Made by a program: the position numbers and the translations under genes. A model generated the notes under the pieces. That model worked only from the letters and a program-made list of their open reading frames with translations. It was not told the origin of the DNA and ran no database searches. From an uncultured Eubacteriales bacterium (GTDB taxonomy: Bacteria; Bacillota; Clostridia; Oscillospirales; Ruminococcaceae), in assembly GCA_900314975.1 (NCBI GenBank), contig OMXI01000015.1, positions 1 through 59,577 on the forward strand: a DNA stretch of 59,577 bases. Reading direction: 5' to 3'. Of this stretch, positions 16,478 to 25,794 are shown one piece after another (the stretch's first letter is position 1; each line of letters opens with the position of its first letter).

Positions 16478-17368
16478 TTACTTGATAAGACCTATCTTCT
16501 GCATGCAAGCCTTGAGCTTGTCTATCTTCTCCTGCTCCATTCTGACCAGCGGCAGTCTGCACTCGCCGACCTCAAAGCCCATAAGATTGAGCGCTTCCTT
16601 TACAGGAATCGGGTTAACGTCGCAGAACAGCATATTGGTGAATTCAAGCAGTCTGTTTGCCTTTTCTCTTGCCTCTGGGTACTTGTTTTCAAGGCACAGC
16701 GAAGCGATTTCGTGAGTTTCAAACGGCATGCAGTTTGAAAGCACCGAGATAACACCAACACCGCCGAGCGCCATTATAGGAACTATCTGGTCATCGTTGC
16801 CCGAGTAGATGTCTATCTTGTCACCGCACAGCGCAGCGATTTTTGCGATCTGGCTGATGTTGCCGCTTGCTTCCTTTACAGCCACGATATTCTCGACTTC
16901 TGCGAGCTTTGCAACTGTTTCAGGCAGAATGTTCACGCCTGTTCTTGAAGGAACGTTGTAAAGTATGCAGGGTATCTTGATAGAATTTGCAATAGCAGTG
17001 TAGTGAGTGATAAGTCCTCTCTGCGAGGTCTTGTTGTAGTAAGGCGTTACCAGCAGTACAGCGTCTGCACCCAGTGCCTCTGCCTCCTGCGAAAGATGGA
17101 TAGCATAGTCAGTGTGGTTAGAGCCTGTGCCTGCGATAACAGGGATTCTGTGGTTTACCTTTTCAACAGCGTACTTGATGCACTCGATATGCTCCTCGTC
17201 CGTCATAGTCGAGCTTTCGCCCGTTGTGCCGCAGATGATGATAGCGTCTGTGCCGTTGTCGATGTTGAAATCAATAAGCTCGCCCAGCTTGTCAAAGTTG
17301 ATAGAGCCGTCGGCGTTCATAGGAGTCGCAATAGCAACGCCCGCGCCTGTGAAAACTGTATTTTTCAT
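16478..17368 (-). CDS. dapA: 4-hydroxy-tetrahydrodipicolinate synthase
   Basis: 296 aa TIM-barrel lyase condensing pyruvate with aspartate semialdehyde. Signature GTTGES at 47-52, YNVPSRTG with the catalytic tyrosine at 137, and the Schiff-base lysine 165 in VAVKEASGN are all present. Length is standard. RBS AAAGGAG lies upstream of the ATG at 17368. It is 27 nt from asd, so both are under the same L-box riboswitch. Confidence 0.97.
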   Translation of the reverse strand: MKNTVFTGAGVAIATPMNADGSINFDKLGELIDFNIDNGTDAIIICGTTGESSTMTDEEHIECIKYAVEKVNHRIPVIAGTGSNHTDYAIHLSQEAEALGADAVLLVTPYYNKTSQRGLITHYTAIANSIKIPCILYNVPSRTGVNILPETVAKLAEVENIVAVKEASGNISQIAKIAALCGDKIDIYSGNDDQIVPIMALGGVGVISVLSNCMPFETHEIASLCLENKYPEAREKANRLLEFTNMLFCDVNPIPVKEALNLMGFEVGECRLPLVRMEQEKIDKLKACMQKIGLIK

Positions 17369-17395
17369 AGGAAATTACTCCTTTCAAGTGTTGTA

Positions 17396-18478
17396 TCAGT
17401 CAAAGTAGCCCTTTGCTGCAAGAAGCTCTGCAAGCAGAACAGCGCCGCCTGCTGCGCCTCTCAATGTGTTGTGCGAAAGGCAAACGAACTTGTAGTCAAA
17501 AAGTGTATCCTCACGCAGTCTGCCGATAGAAACAGCCATACCGCCCTCAAGGTTTCTGTCAAGCTTTGCCTGCGGTCTGTCGTCCTCCTCAAAGTAGTGC
17601 AGGAACTGCTTCGGTGCGCTTGGCAGCTTGAGCTGCTGCGGAACGCCGCTGAAGTTTTTCCAAGCCTCAAGGATCTCTTCCTTTGACGGCTTGTTCTCAA
17701 ACGAGCAGAAAACTGCAGCCGTGTGACCGTCAGAAACAGGCACTCTCAGGCACTGTGCCGTGATAGCAGGCTCTGTAGCGTTAACTATCTCGCCGTTCTC
17801 GATGTGCCCCCATATCTTCATAGGCTCCTTCTCGGATTTCTCCTCCTCGCCGCCGATGTATGGGATAACGTTGTCAAGAATTTCAGGGAAAGTCTCAAAC
17901 GTTCTGCCTGCGCCCGAAATTGCCTGATATGTGCAGGCAAGAGCCTTTGTTACCTTGTACTTATCCATAAGCGGTGCAAGTGCAGGTACATAAGACTGCA
18001 GCGAGCAGTTTGACTTGACAGCGATAAAGCCCTTCTTTGTGCCAAGGCGCTTTCTCTGTGCCTCGATTATCTCGATGTGCTGCGGGTTTATCTCCGGTAT
18101 TACCATAGGAACATCAGGAGTAAATCTGTGTGCGGAGTTGTTTGAAACGATCGGGCATTCAGCCTTTGCGTACTTTTCCTCCAAAGCTCTTATCTCGTCT
18201 TTTTTCATATCAACAGCGCAGAAGCAGAAATCGACCATCGAAGCGATCTTCTCAACGTCCTCTGTTGCGTTCATAACAACGAGGTCTGCAAGATCCTCAG
18301 GCATCGGATCTGCAAGCTTCCACTTTCCGCCTACAGCCTCCTTGAAGGTCTTGCCTGCACTCCTTGGAGATGCGGCGAGACAAACTATCTCAAACCACGG
18401 GTGCTTATCGAGGATAAGGCAGAACCTCTGTCCCACCATACCCGTAGCGCCGATGATACCAACTTTGTACTTTTTCAT
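17396..18478 (-). CDS. asd: Aspartate-semialdehyde dehydrogenase
   Basis: 360 aa, reduces aspartyl phosphate to aspartate semialdehyde with NADPH. The NADP motif GATGMVG is at 10-16, the catalytic cysteine 158 lies in SNCS, and the later GAGRTF segment lines the active site. The form is the longer archaeal/fungal-type branch rather than the E. coli type, judged by the KSNCSLQSYVPALAPL context. First gene of asd-dapA-dapB; an L-box riboswitch and its terminator occupy the leader upstream. RBS AAAGGA precedes the ATG at 18478. Confidence 0.95.
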   Translation of the reverse strand: MKKYKVGIIGATGMVGQRFCLILDKHPWFEIVCLAASPRSAGKTFKEAVGGKWKLADPMPEDLADLVVMNATEDVEKIASMVDFCFCAVDMKKDEIRALEEKYAKAECPIVSNNSAHRFTPDVPMVIPEINPQHIEIIEAQRKRLGTKKGFIAVKSNCSLQSYVPALAPLMDKYKVTKALACTYQAISGAGRTFETFPEILDNVIPYIGGEEEKSEKEPMKIWGHIENGEIVNATEPAITAQCLRVPVSDGHTAAVFCSFENKPSKEEILEAWKNFSGVPQQLKLPSAPKQFLHYFEEDDRPQAKLDRNLEGGMAVSIGRLREDTLFDYKFVCLSHNTLRGAAGGAVLLAELLAAKGYFD

Positions 18479-18591
18479 AACAAAAACATCCTTTCCGCTT
18501 GCACAAAAGCCGCAAAGCTTCGTCTATATCGCTAAAAACGCGGTATGTGTGCGCCTTCGTTTTTGCGCAAAACATAAAAATAAACAAATAA

Positions 18592-18614
18592 TAAAAAAAC
18601 CGGTTGAAAACCGG
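18592..18614 (-). terminator. Expression-platform terminator of the lysine riboswitch
   Basis: On the minus strand CCGGTT (18614-18609) pairs with AACCGG (18605-18600), followed by seven T. The same CCGGTT appears in the aptamer 3' part (around 18693-18688), so alternative pairing can make an antiterminator. Confidence 0.9.
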
Positions 18615-18658
18615 CACATCATACAGTATAATAAGAATGTTGACATAATTTTTATGTC

Positions 18659-18840
18659 GATAGCACTCCATCATAATACATGATGACAACCGGTGGTCTG
18701 TTAGACCAAACAGCCAGCTGGACGTTCCCACGGTCCGCTTCGGCGGTATCACCTTTCGCACTGCTGCATGATGTCGGGTGCATCACTTTGGCGGCAAAGC
18801 CGTCGGCAGCAGCGGTACTGATCTCAACCGCACCTCTATC
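18659..18840 (-). ncRNA. Lysine riboswitch (L-box) aptamer
   Basis: Read on the minus strand, the P1 stem is GATAG (18840-18836) with CTATC (18663-18659). Landmarks in order: GATAGAGGTGCG, AGTACC, the GCGAAAGGTG block, ACCGCCGAAG, GTCCAGCTGG and ACCGGTTGTCA. These match the conserved core of the L-box family in order and spacing. It lies 180 nt upstream of asd with a terminator between, so lysine binding should stop transcription of asd-dapA (and possibly dapB). Confidence 0.95.
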
Positions 18841-18851
18841 TGTTGTGTAAT

Positions 18852-18880
18852 ATAATATCAGAAAATGCCGCTGATGTCAA
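18852..18880 (-). promoter_or_regulatory. Promoter of the riboswitch-asd-dapA operon
   Basis: On the minus strand TTGACA (18880-18875), 17-nt spacer, TATTAT (18857-18852); transcription should start near 18845, just before the aptamer P1 strand. Confidence 0.88.
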
Positions 18881-18957
18881 TAGATTGTGATGACTTTTTT
18901 TCAAAAACCTCTATTTTATCACATTTACAAAATTTAAACGTCTTTGGAGAGATAAAA

Positions 18958-20004
18958 ATGTTAGACTTAAACAATATGAAACGCTCTGACTTTGCATATG
19001 ACTTACCGCAGGAGCTTATCGCGCAGACTCCGCTTGAGCCGCGCAATTCCTCACGTCTTCTGAAGGTCGACAGGCAAAGCGGAGAGATAGTTCACGATCA
19101 CTTTTACAATCTATGCAATTATCTAAATAAAGGTGACCTTTTGGTACTTAACGATTCCAGGGTGCTTCCCGCGCGCATCTACGGCGAACGCGAGGATACA
19201 GGCTCGTTCATAGAGTTTCTGCTTGTCGAGCAAAGAGAAAACATGGTCTGGGAGATACTCTGCCGCCCCGGCAAAAAAGCAAAGGTCGGTACCCGATTTT
19301 CATTCGGCGGCGGTATCCTCAAAGCCGAGATAACCGAGGTCTTGGAGGACGGCAACAGGGTAGCGCGCTTTACCTGCGAGGATAACTTTTTTGCCGCGCT
19401 TGACCAGATAGGTCAGATGCCGCTGCCGCCTTACATAACCGAAAAGCTCAAAGACAAAGAGCGATATCAGACAGTTTATTCCAACGAGCTTGGTTCGTCA
19501 GCAGCGCCAACAGCGGGCTTGCACTTTACCAAGCAGCAGCTTGAAGACCTGCAAAAAATGGGCGTGAATATCGCCTTTGTGACGCTTCACGTCGGGCTTG
19601 GCACTTTCAGACCAGTCAAGGAGGATAAAGTCCTTGACCACAAAATGCACCGCGAGCATTACGAGCTTTCGGAAAAGACCGCGCAGATGATAAACGATAC
19701 CAAGAAAAACGGCGGGCGAGTCATAGCCGTCGGAACGACCTCCTGCCGCACGATAGAGAGCGTTGCGTCCTTCCACGGCGGAAAGATAGTCGCCGATGAC
19801 GGCTGGACAAGCATCTTCATCTATCCGGGGTACGAGTTCAAGGTAATGGACGGGCTGATAACCAATTTCCACCTGCCCGAAAGCACGCTGATAATGCTTG
19901 TATCGGCATTTCTCGGCTATGATAAAACTATGAACGCCTATAAGACCGCCGTGCAGGAAAAGTACCGCTTTTTCAGCTTTGGCGACAGTATGGCGATTTT
20001 GTGA
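18958..20004 (+). CDS. queA: S-adenosylmethionine:tRNA ribosyltransferase-isomerase
   Basis: 348 aa, transfers the ribosyl moiety of SAM to preQ1 in tRNA to make epoxyqueuosine. Family landmarks: the N-terminal FAYDLPQELIAQTPLEPR, NDSRVLPARI, the SSAAPTAGLHFT segment, VTLHVGLGTFRPV and GTTSCRTIES near the C-terminus. The ATG at 18958 follows GGAGA at 18946-18950; the frame remains open upstream to an ATG at 18865 but that region lies on the riboswitch promoter and lacks an RBS. First gene of queA-tgt operon; no clear promoter of its own was found between 18880 and 18940. Confidence 0.96.
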   Translation: MLDLNNMKRSDFAYDLPQELIAQTPLEPRNSSRLLKVDRQSGEIVHDHFYNLCNYLNKGDLLVLNDSRVLPARIYGEREDTGSFIEFLLVEQRENMVWEILCRPGKKAKVGTRFSFGGGILKAEITEVLEDGNRVARFTCEDNFFAALDQIGQMPLPPYITEKLKDKERYQTVYSNELGSSAAPTAGLHFTKQQLEDLQKMGVNIAFVTLHVGLGTFRPVKEDKVLDHKMHREHYELSEKTAQMINDTKKNGGRVIAVGTTSCRTIESVASFHGGKIVADDGWTSIFIYPGYEFKVMDGLITNFHLPESTLIMLVSAFLGYDKTMNAYKTAVQEKYRFFSFGDSMAIL

Positions 20005-20013
20005 GGTAAGTGT

Positions 20014-20427
20014 ATGCAAAATAAATGCGCCGTCTTTTATGACAGCTGGCAGCTTGAATGCTGCGGTCACCTGTTCGGCATCGGCGATACGGTAAACTGG
20101 CTGGTGCTTGAGCTTGAACAGGGCGATCTGAACACTCCCGTTGATATGGGAAAGGTCGATTATTGCTACGAGGCTCACAGCAGCGCGTGGCAGGAGCTTT
20201 TCGTTTTGCAGGGCAGGGTAGAGAGGATACAGACGCTTTATCAGAAATACGAGCCGCACAAGGACAACCCCCAAATGCTTATCCCCACAGGCGGAAGGCT
20301 GGTCGAAACGCAAAAAGCACAGGGCTTTGAAAAGGACATTGACGGGCTTAAAGCAACGGGTTATCTTGTCAGCATCAGCGGACCAGCGGTAAGACCTGCC
20401 CGAAAAGAAGAGGTCACATTCAAATAA
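20014..20427 (+). CDS. Small protein of unknown function (DUF6578-like)
   Basis: 137 aa. The start DSWQLECCGHLFGIGDTVNWLV looks like the small family in which a WQ-x-x-CCG-x-x-F-x-x-GD motif opens a short beta-barrel; the match to DUF6578 is from memory and tentative. No membrane segment or signal peptide. A second conserved block, ATGYLVSISGPAVRPA, is near the C-terminus. It starts 9 nt after queA (RBS GAGGTAAG, ATG 20014) and lies within queA-tgt, but nothing in it suggests a tRNA-modification enzyme. Confidence 0.65.
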   Translation: MQNKCAVFYDSWQLECCGHLFGIGDTVNWLVLELEQGDLNTPVDMGKVDYCYEAHSSAWQELFVLQGRVERIQTLYQKYEPHKDNPQMLIPTGGRLVETQKAQGFEKDIDGLKATGYLVSISGPAVRPARKEEVTFK

Positions 20428-20441
20428 AAGGAGAAATTAAA

Positions 20442-20819
20442 ATGGATATGCTTAAAATTTACAAGGCTGTTCTTGATGCCGACAGAGCTGCTGTTGTGCT
20501 TTGCACACTTGACCACACGATAGTCTATATGAATAAAACCGCCTGCGAGCGCTACGCAAAATGGGGCGGCGAAAAGCTTGTCGGCAGATCGGTTCTTGAC
20601 TGTCACAACGAGAGGTCAAGAGAAATGATAGTAAAAGTTCTTGACTGGTTCGCAAAGTCAAAGGACAACAACATTGTCTATACCTTTAAGAACGTCAAGG
20701 AAAACAAGGACGTTTATATGGTCGCCCTGCGTGACGATGACGGAGAGCTTATCGGTTACTACGAAAAGCACGAGTACCGCGACCATGAGACTATGAACCT
20801 TTATGAACTTGGTGAGTGA
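20442..20819 (+). CDS. Stand-alone PAS-domain protein
   Basis: 125 aa made of a single PAS fold: AVLDADRAAVVLCTLDHTIVYMN (first strands), GRSVLDCHNERS (helix after the bend), then VYMVALRDDDGELIGYYEKHE (last strands). A CH residue pair at about 54-55 within DCHNERS is the same position as in the PAS domain of DUF438 proteins. There is no kinase, GGDEF or DNA-binding output domain, so it must act by protein contact or be a ligand carrier. RBS AAGGAG, ATG at 20442, 14 nt after the previous gene. Confidence 0.8.
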   Translation: MDMLKIYKAVLDADRAAVVLCTLDHTIVYMNKTACERYAKWGGEKLVGRSVLDCHNERSREMIVKVLDWFAKSKDNNIVYTFKNVKENKDVYMVALRDDDGELIGYYEKHEYRDHETMNLYELGE

Positions 20820-20821
20820 AA

Positions 20822-22416
<1,595 letters not shown>

Positions 22417-22424
22417 AACAGAAC

Positions 22425-22467
22425 AAAGATGTGTAGATATCTATTAGGTATCCGCACATCTTTTTTT
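22425..22467 (+). terminator. Rho-independent terminator of the queA-tgt operon
   Basis: Stem AAAGATGTG (22425-22433) with CACATCTTT (22455-22463), a second inner GATA/TATC pairing, then a T run to 22467. Confidence 0.88.
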
Positions 22468-22489
22468 GATAAATTGATAATATAAATCG

Positions 22490-22680
22490 GGGTTTAGCGT
22501 CTTTGACGCTAACAGTGAATAGTGAATAACGAATAGTGAAAAGTTTATAGTTAAGGTATCGCCTTCGGCTATATATTAAAATATGTGAGCGAAGCGAACA
22601 CCGCTACTATTCACTATTCACTTTTCACTCTTCACTATTCATTGCTTATCGGCGCAAGGCGCCGATAAATTCTGATTTAT
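22490..22680. repeat. Intergenic repeat block with AGTGAAT repeats and GC hairpin
   Basis: No gene here. TAGCGTCTTTGACGCTA forms a small hairpin (22497-22513), then AGTGAAT-like heptamers run from 22514 to 22542 and recur inverted (TATTCACT-like) from 22607 to 22643. Between them are two further small stems (GCCTTCGGC at 22561; GAGCGAAGCGAAC region). The block ends in a GC stem CGGCGCaaggCGCCG (22650-22664) and AAATTCTGATTTAT (22667-22680), a 14-mer found also before dapB. It looks like a miniature inverted-repeat or REP-type element. Confidence 0.6.
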
Positions 22681-22708
22681 TATAGCAACTTTAAATTTGG
22701 AGGTTTGT

Positions 22709-23257
22709 ATGGGCTTTATCGAAACCGTTGTTCTTGGCGCGGGGCTTTCAATGGACTCCTTTGCGCTGTCGGTAACAAACGGAATGTGCGCTGTTAAAAG
22801 GCGCTTTCTTGCGGGAATTTTGTGCGCGCTTTGTTTCGGGCTTTTTCAGGGTGCGCTTACAACTCTCGGCTATGCTGCCGGGGCGGTATTTGCGCAAAAG
22901 GTCAGGGCAGTGGATCACATCATCGCGCTGCTGCTATTGAGCTATATCGGCATAAAAATGATCCTGCAAAGCCGCAAAGGCACCGCGCAGCCGTCACTCT
23001 CGGCGGCAGCTGTGTTTTTCAGCGCCTTTGCGACCTCTCTCGATGCGCTTACAGTCGGCGTGAGCCTTGCCGCGCTCGAAGTGGATATCGTCCTTGTAGG
23101 CGCAGTCCTGACCGCCGTTTCAACAGCTATCTGCTTTGCGGGCTTTCTGCTCGGCGACAGAGCAGGCAAGCGCCTTGGCAGCTCCGCACAGATGCTCGGC
23201 GGGGCGGTGCTTATTGCACTTGGCATCAGGATATTCATACAGCACACCTTTTTCTGA
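22709..23257 (+). CDS. mntP: Manganese efflux pump MntP
   Basis: 182 aa, six hydrophobic helices. The two family aspartate motifs are present: GLSMDSFALSVTNG (D16) and FATSLDALTVGVSL, one per three-helix repeat. It exports Mn2+ across the cytoplasmic membrane. ATG at 22709 follows GGAGG at 22699-22703; an in-frame TTG at 22697 is inside the RBS. I looked for a yybP-ykoY manganese riboswitch upstream and did not see one; the leader is the repeat block. No clear terminator other than the T/A-rich inverted repeats at 23266-23300. Confidence 0.93.
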   Translation: MGFIETVVLGAGLSMDSFALSVTNGMCAVKRRFLAGILCALCFGLFQGALTTLGYAAGAVFAQKVRAVDHIIALLLLSYIGIKMILQSRKGTAQPSLSAAAVFFSAFATSLDALTVGVSLAALEVDIVLVGAVLTAVSTAICFAGFLLGDRAGKRLGSSAQMLGGAVLIALGIRIFIQHTFF

Positions 23258-23265
23258 CCCGGCTC

Positions 23266-23300
23266 GACTTTAAGTTAACAATTAAGTTAACCCGACTTAA
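23266..23300. repeat. TTAAGTTAAC direct repeats
   Basis: TTAAGTTAAC occurs at 23270-23279 and 23282-23291 (period 12), flanked by GACTT at 23266 and GACTTAA at 23294. The pair can form a weak hairpin (end of mntP) or be an operator for the acyl-CoA synthetase promoter just downstream. Confidence 0.5.
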
Positions 23301-23311
23301 TTATTTATTCA

Positions 23312-23339
23312 TTGTAACTGTTTATACTCTAAATAATAT
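23312..23339 (+). promoter_or_regulatory. Probable promoter of the acyl-CoA synthetase
   Basis: TTGTAA at 23312-23317, 16-nt spacer, TAATAT at 23334-23339. Both boxes are imperfect; start codon 28 nt downstream. Confidence 0.45.
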
Positions 23340-23366
23340 ATGGATGTTCAGTATGGAGGAAATATC

Positions 23367-25031
23367 ATGAGTTTTATGGACGATTTCTATAAGCGCTTTG
23401 TCAAGGAGGAATATGACGAGAACGGCATCGTCACAAAATTTGACCTTGACCTTAAATATGACTATAACTTTGCCTACGACGTTATCGACGAGATTGCAAA
23501 GTATGAGCCTGAAAGGGCGGCTATCCATTGGGTGAGCGAGAACGGCGAGGAAAAGATATTTACATACAGTGAGCTTTCGCAGGAGAGCAGCCGTATGGCA
23601 AATATGCTTATGGCGCACGGCGTTGAAAAGGGCGATATGGTTATGGCAGTGCTTAAAAGGCACTACGAGTTCTGGATACTTGCCTATGCGCTTATGAAGA
23701 TAGGCGCAGTGCTTATCCCCGCGACCTGCCAGCTTATGAAAAAAGACTACGTGTACAGATTCGACCTTGCAAGAGTAAGGTTTATCGTTGCAACAGGCGA
23801 GGACAACGTTCCCGACCACGTTGAAGAGGCGCTGCAGGAGTATCAGTGGATGAAGGAGAAATTCATCGTTCACGGTCAGCGCGAGGGCTGGACAGACCTT
23901 ATGGCTTCCGCACACAGATACAGGTGCGAGCTTGAAAGGATACACACGCGCTGCGACGAAAATATGATAGCATATTTCAGCAGCGGAACAACGGGCTATC
24001 CAAAGCTCGTTATGCACCGCCATGCTTACAGCGCAGCGCATATCTTCACCGCAAAGCATTGGCATCACGTCGGCGACGGCACTGTTCACCTTACCGTTTC
24101 GGAAAGCGGCTGGGCAAAGTGCGCCTGGGGAAAGATGTTCGGTCAGCTCACCTGCGGCGCTACCGAGTTTGTCTATGACTTTGACAGATTCGTTCCCGAT
24201 AATGTCCTTAAAGTCATTCAGGACTATAAAGTGACATCATTCTGCGCACCACCGACAATGTACAGATTTTTCATCAAGGCAGGTCTTGAAAAGTTCGACC
24301 TTTCAAGCCTGAAATATTCCTGCGTTGCAGGCGAGGCGCTCAGCCCCGATGTTTTCAACAAGTGGAAGCAGGCAACGGGGCTAAGCCTTATGGAAGGCTT
24401 CGGTCAGACGGAAACGGTGGTCGTGCTTTGCAACTGCTTCGGCATGACACCAAAGCCGGGCTCTATGGGCAAGCCTGTACCGCTTTATGACGTTGAGCTT
24501 GTCGATAAGGACCTTAAACCCGTAAAAAACGGCGAAACGGGCGAGATAGTTATCCGCGCCGAGTATTGCAAGCACCCTGCGATATTCAAGGAGTATTACA
24601 GAGGCGCAGAGCAGACCTTCCGCGCGTGGAGAGGCGGAGTCTACCACACGGGCGATACCGCCTACCGCGATGATGACGGCTACTATTGGTATGTCGGCAG
24701 AACGGACGACCTTATCAAAGCATCGGGCTACCGCATAGGACCTTTCGAGATAGAGTCTATACTTATGGAGCATCCAAGCGTCCTTGAATGCGCTATCACA
24801 GCCGCAGACGACGCTATCAGGGGCAAGGTGGTCAAGGCGACTATCGTGCTTTCAAACGGCTATTCGCCCAGCGACGAGCTGAAAAAGGAGCTTCAGACGT
24901 TTGTGAAGAAATCCACCGCGCCGTATAAGTACCCGAGAATCGTCGAGTTTGTTGACGAGTTGCCAAAGACGTTCAGCGGCAAGATAAGACGTGTAGAGAT
25001 ACGGCAGAATGACGAGAATAAGAGCTTTTAG
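23367..25031 (+). CDS. AMP-forming acyl-CoA synthetase
   Basis: 554 aa, member of the adenylate-forming ligases, closest in style to acetyl/medium-chain acyl-CoA synthetases. Seen in order: AYFSSGTTGYPKLVMH (A3 phosphate loop), ALSPDVFNKW, EGFGQTETVVVL (A5), YHTGDTAYRDDDGYYWYVGRTDDLIKASGYRIGPFEIE (split A7/A8 hinge), and the terminal catalytic lysine in TFSGKIRRVEIR. The acid substrate cannot be told by reading. ATG at 23367 after GGAGGA. A small membrane protein follows within 22 nt. Confidence 0.9.
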   Translation: MSFMDDFYKRFVKEEYDENGIVTKFDLDLKYDYNFAYDVIDEIAKYEPERAAIHWVSENGEEKIFTYSELSQESSRMANMLMAHGVEKGDMVMAVLKRHYEFWILAYALMKIGAVLIPATCQLMKKDYVYRFDLARVRFIVATGEDNVPDHVEEALQEYQWMKEKFIVHGQREGWTDLMASAHRYRCELERIHTRCDENMIAYFSSGTTGYPKLVMHRHAYSAAHIFTAKHWHHVGDGTVHLTVSESGWAKCAWGKMFGQLTCGATEFVYDFDRFVPDNVLKVIQDYKVTSFCAPPTMYRFFIKAGLEKFDLSSLKYSCVAGEALSPDVFNKWKQATGLSLMEGFGQTETVVVLCNCFGMTPKPGSMGKPVPLYDVELVDKDLKPVKNGETGEIVIRAEYCKHPAIFKEYYRGAEQTFRAWRGGVYHTGDTAYRDDDGYYWYVGRTDDLIKASGYRIGPFEIESILMEHPSVLECAITAADDAIRGKVVKATIVLSNGYSPSDELKKELQTFVKKSTAPYKYPRIVEFVDELPKTFSGKIRRVEIRQNDENKSF

Positions 25032-25053
25032 TAAAGCCAAGGGGTGTTGAGCA

Positions 25054-25695
25054 ATGCTTGTGTACGAATATCCGCCGAAGATCTCGCGCGCAAGCCGTCA
25101 GGCAAAGGCAGCGCACGACCTCGCACAGCACGCCAAGATCCGCCGCAATATGCTCAAAAATATGCTGCTTGCGGCTGTCATAATCGGCATATCGTTTTTT
25201 GTCGGCAATATCCTTGTGCGCGTGCTGCTTATCGTTATTGGGATTGCAAATGCCGCAGTAGGCGCTCTGCTTTACTGGTACAATATGCTTTCGTTTGATA
25301 CCAAGGTCTATTCGCGCATATTTGACGACCATATCGAGCATTCGCAGAGAGTTGGCTTTTCAAAACGGTATCTGCACGTTGATATCAAGTATTCGGATAT
25401 AGAAAAAAGCGAGCAGGATAACCGCGGAAATCTTGTGCTTTATCTTAAAGCAAGCCACAGCGCAAAGCTGTTCACAACAGACGAAAACGGCGCGGACAAG
25501 CAGGACTTTGCCGCAAAGGATAATTCTGTTACGCTCAAATTTACCGATACCAAAGCCAAGCTCACACTGGTGAATGACCTCTACTCGCAGATAGGCTATC
25601 CCCATAAGCAGTATAACGTCATTGACGACGATGACGATGATTACTACACCGCCGAGGATAAAAAGTGGGACAGCCTCGGCAAGCACGGCTTGTAG
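25054..25695 (+). CDS. Membrane protein of unknown function
   Basis: 213 aa, not recognised. A basic N-terminal stretch of about 33 residues precedes two adjacent hydrophobic helices (about 36-56 and 57-78), as a helical hairpin. A hydrophilic domain of about 130 residues follows, with VDIKYSDIEKSEQDNRGNLVLYLKAS, reminiscent of a YcxB-like or PH-like cytoplasmic domain, then an acidic DDDDDD stretch at about 193-198. RBS AAGGGG, ATG 25054. Co-transcribed with the acyl-CoA synthetase. Immediately after its stop begins an AGAGGTAAGA repeat. Confidence 0.7.
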   Translation: MLVYEYPPKISRASRQAKAAHDLAQHAKIRRNMLKNMLLAAVIIGISFFVGNILVRVLLIVIGIANAAVGALLYWYNMLSFDTKVYSRIFDDHIEHSQRVGFSKRYLHVDIKYSDIEKSEQDNRGNLVLYLKASHSAKLFTTDENGADKQDFAAKDNSVTLKFTDTKAKLTLVNDLYSQIGYPHKQYNVIDDDDDDYYTAEDKKWDSLGKHGL

Positions 25696-25700
25696 ATGTA

Positions 25701-25740
25701 AGAGGTAAGAAATAAGAGGTAAGAAAAGTGAGATGTAAAA
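25701..25740 (+). repeat. AGAGGTAAGA-type short repeat after a stop codon
   Basis: AGAGGTAAGA at 25701-25710 is repeated after AAT as AAGAGGTAAGA, followed by AAAGTGAGATGTAAAA. A closely similar array lies at 58921-58957 on the minus strand, also at the very end of a gene. Confidence 0.65.
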
Positions 25741-25754
25741 TTTCTGTTAACCTC

Positions 25755-25783
25755 TTGAAAAAAGGAAAAGCGTGTGATATCAT
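25755..25783 (+). promoter_or_regulatory. Promoter of the pheST T-box leader
   Basis: TTGAAA at 25755-25760, 17-nt spacer, TATCAT at 25778-25783. Start near 25790, at the 5' end of the T-box. Confidence 0.65.
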
Positions 25784-25794
25784 AATACAGTAAT

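Noticed and set aside
22681-22708. yybP-ykoY manganese riboswitch upstream of mntP
   Set aside because: The characteristic conserved core was not found; the leader is short and the sequence before it is a repeat block.
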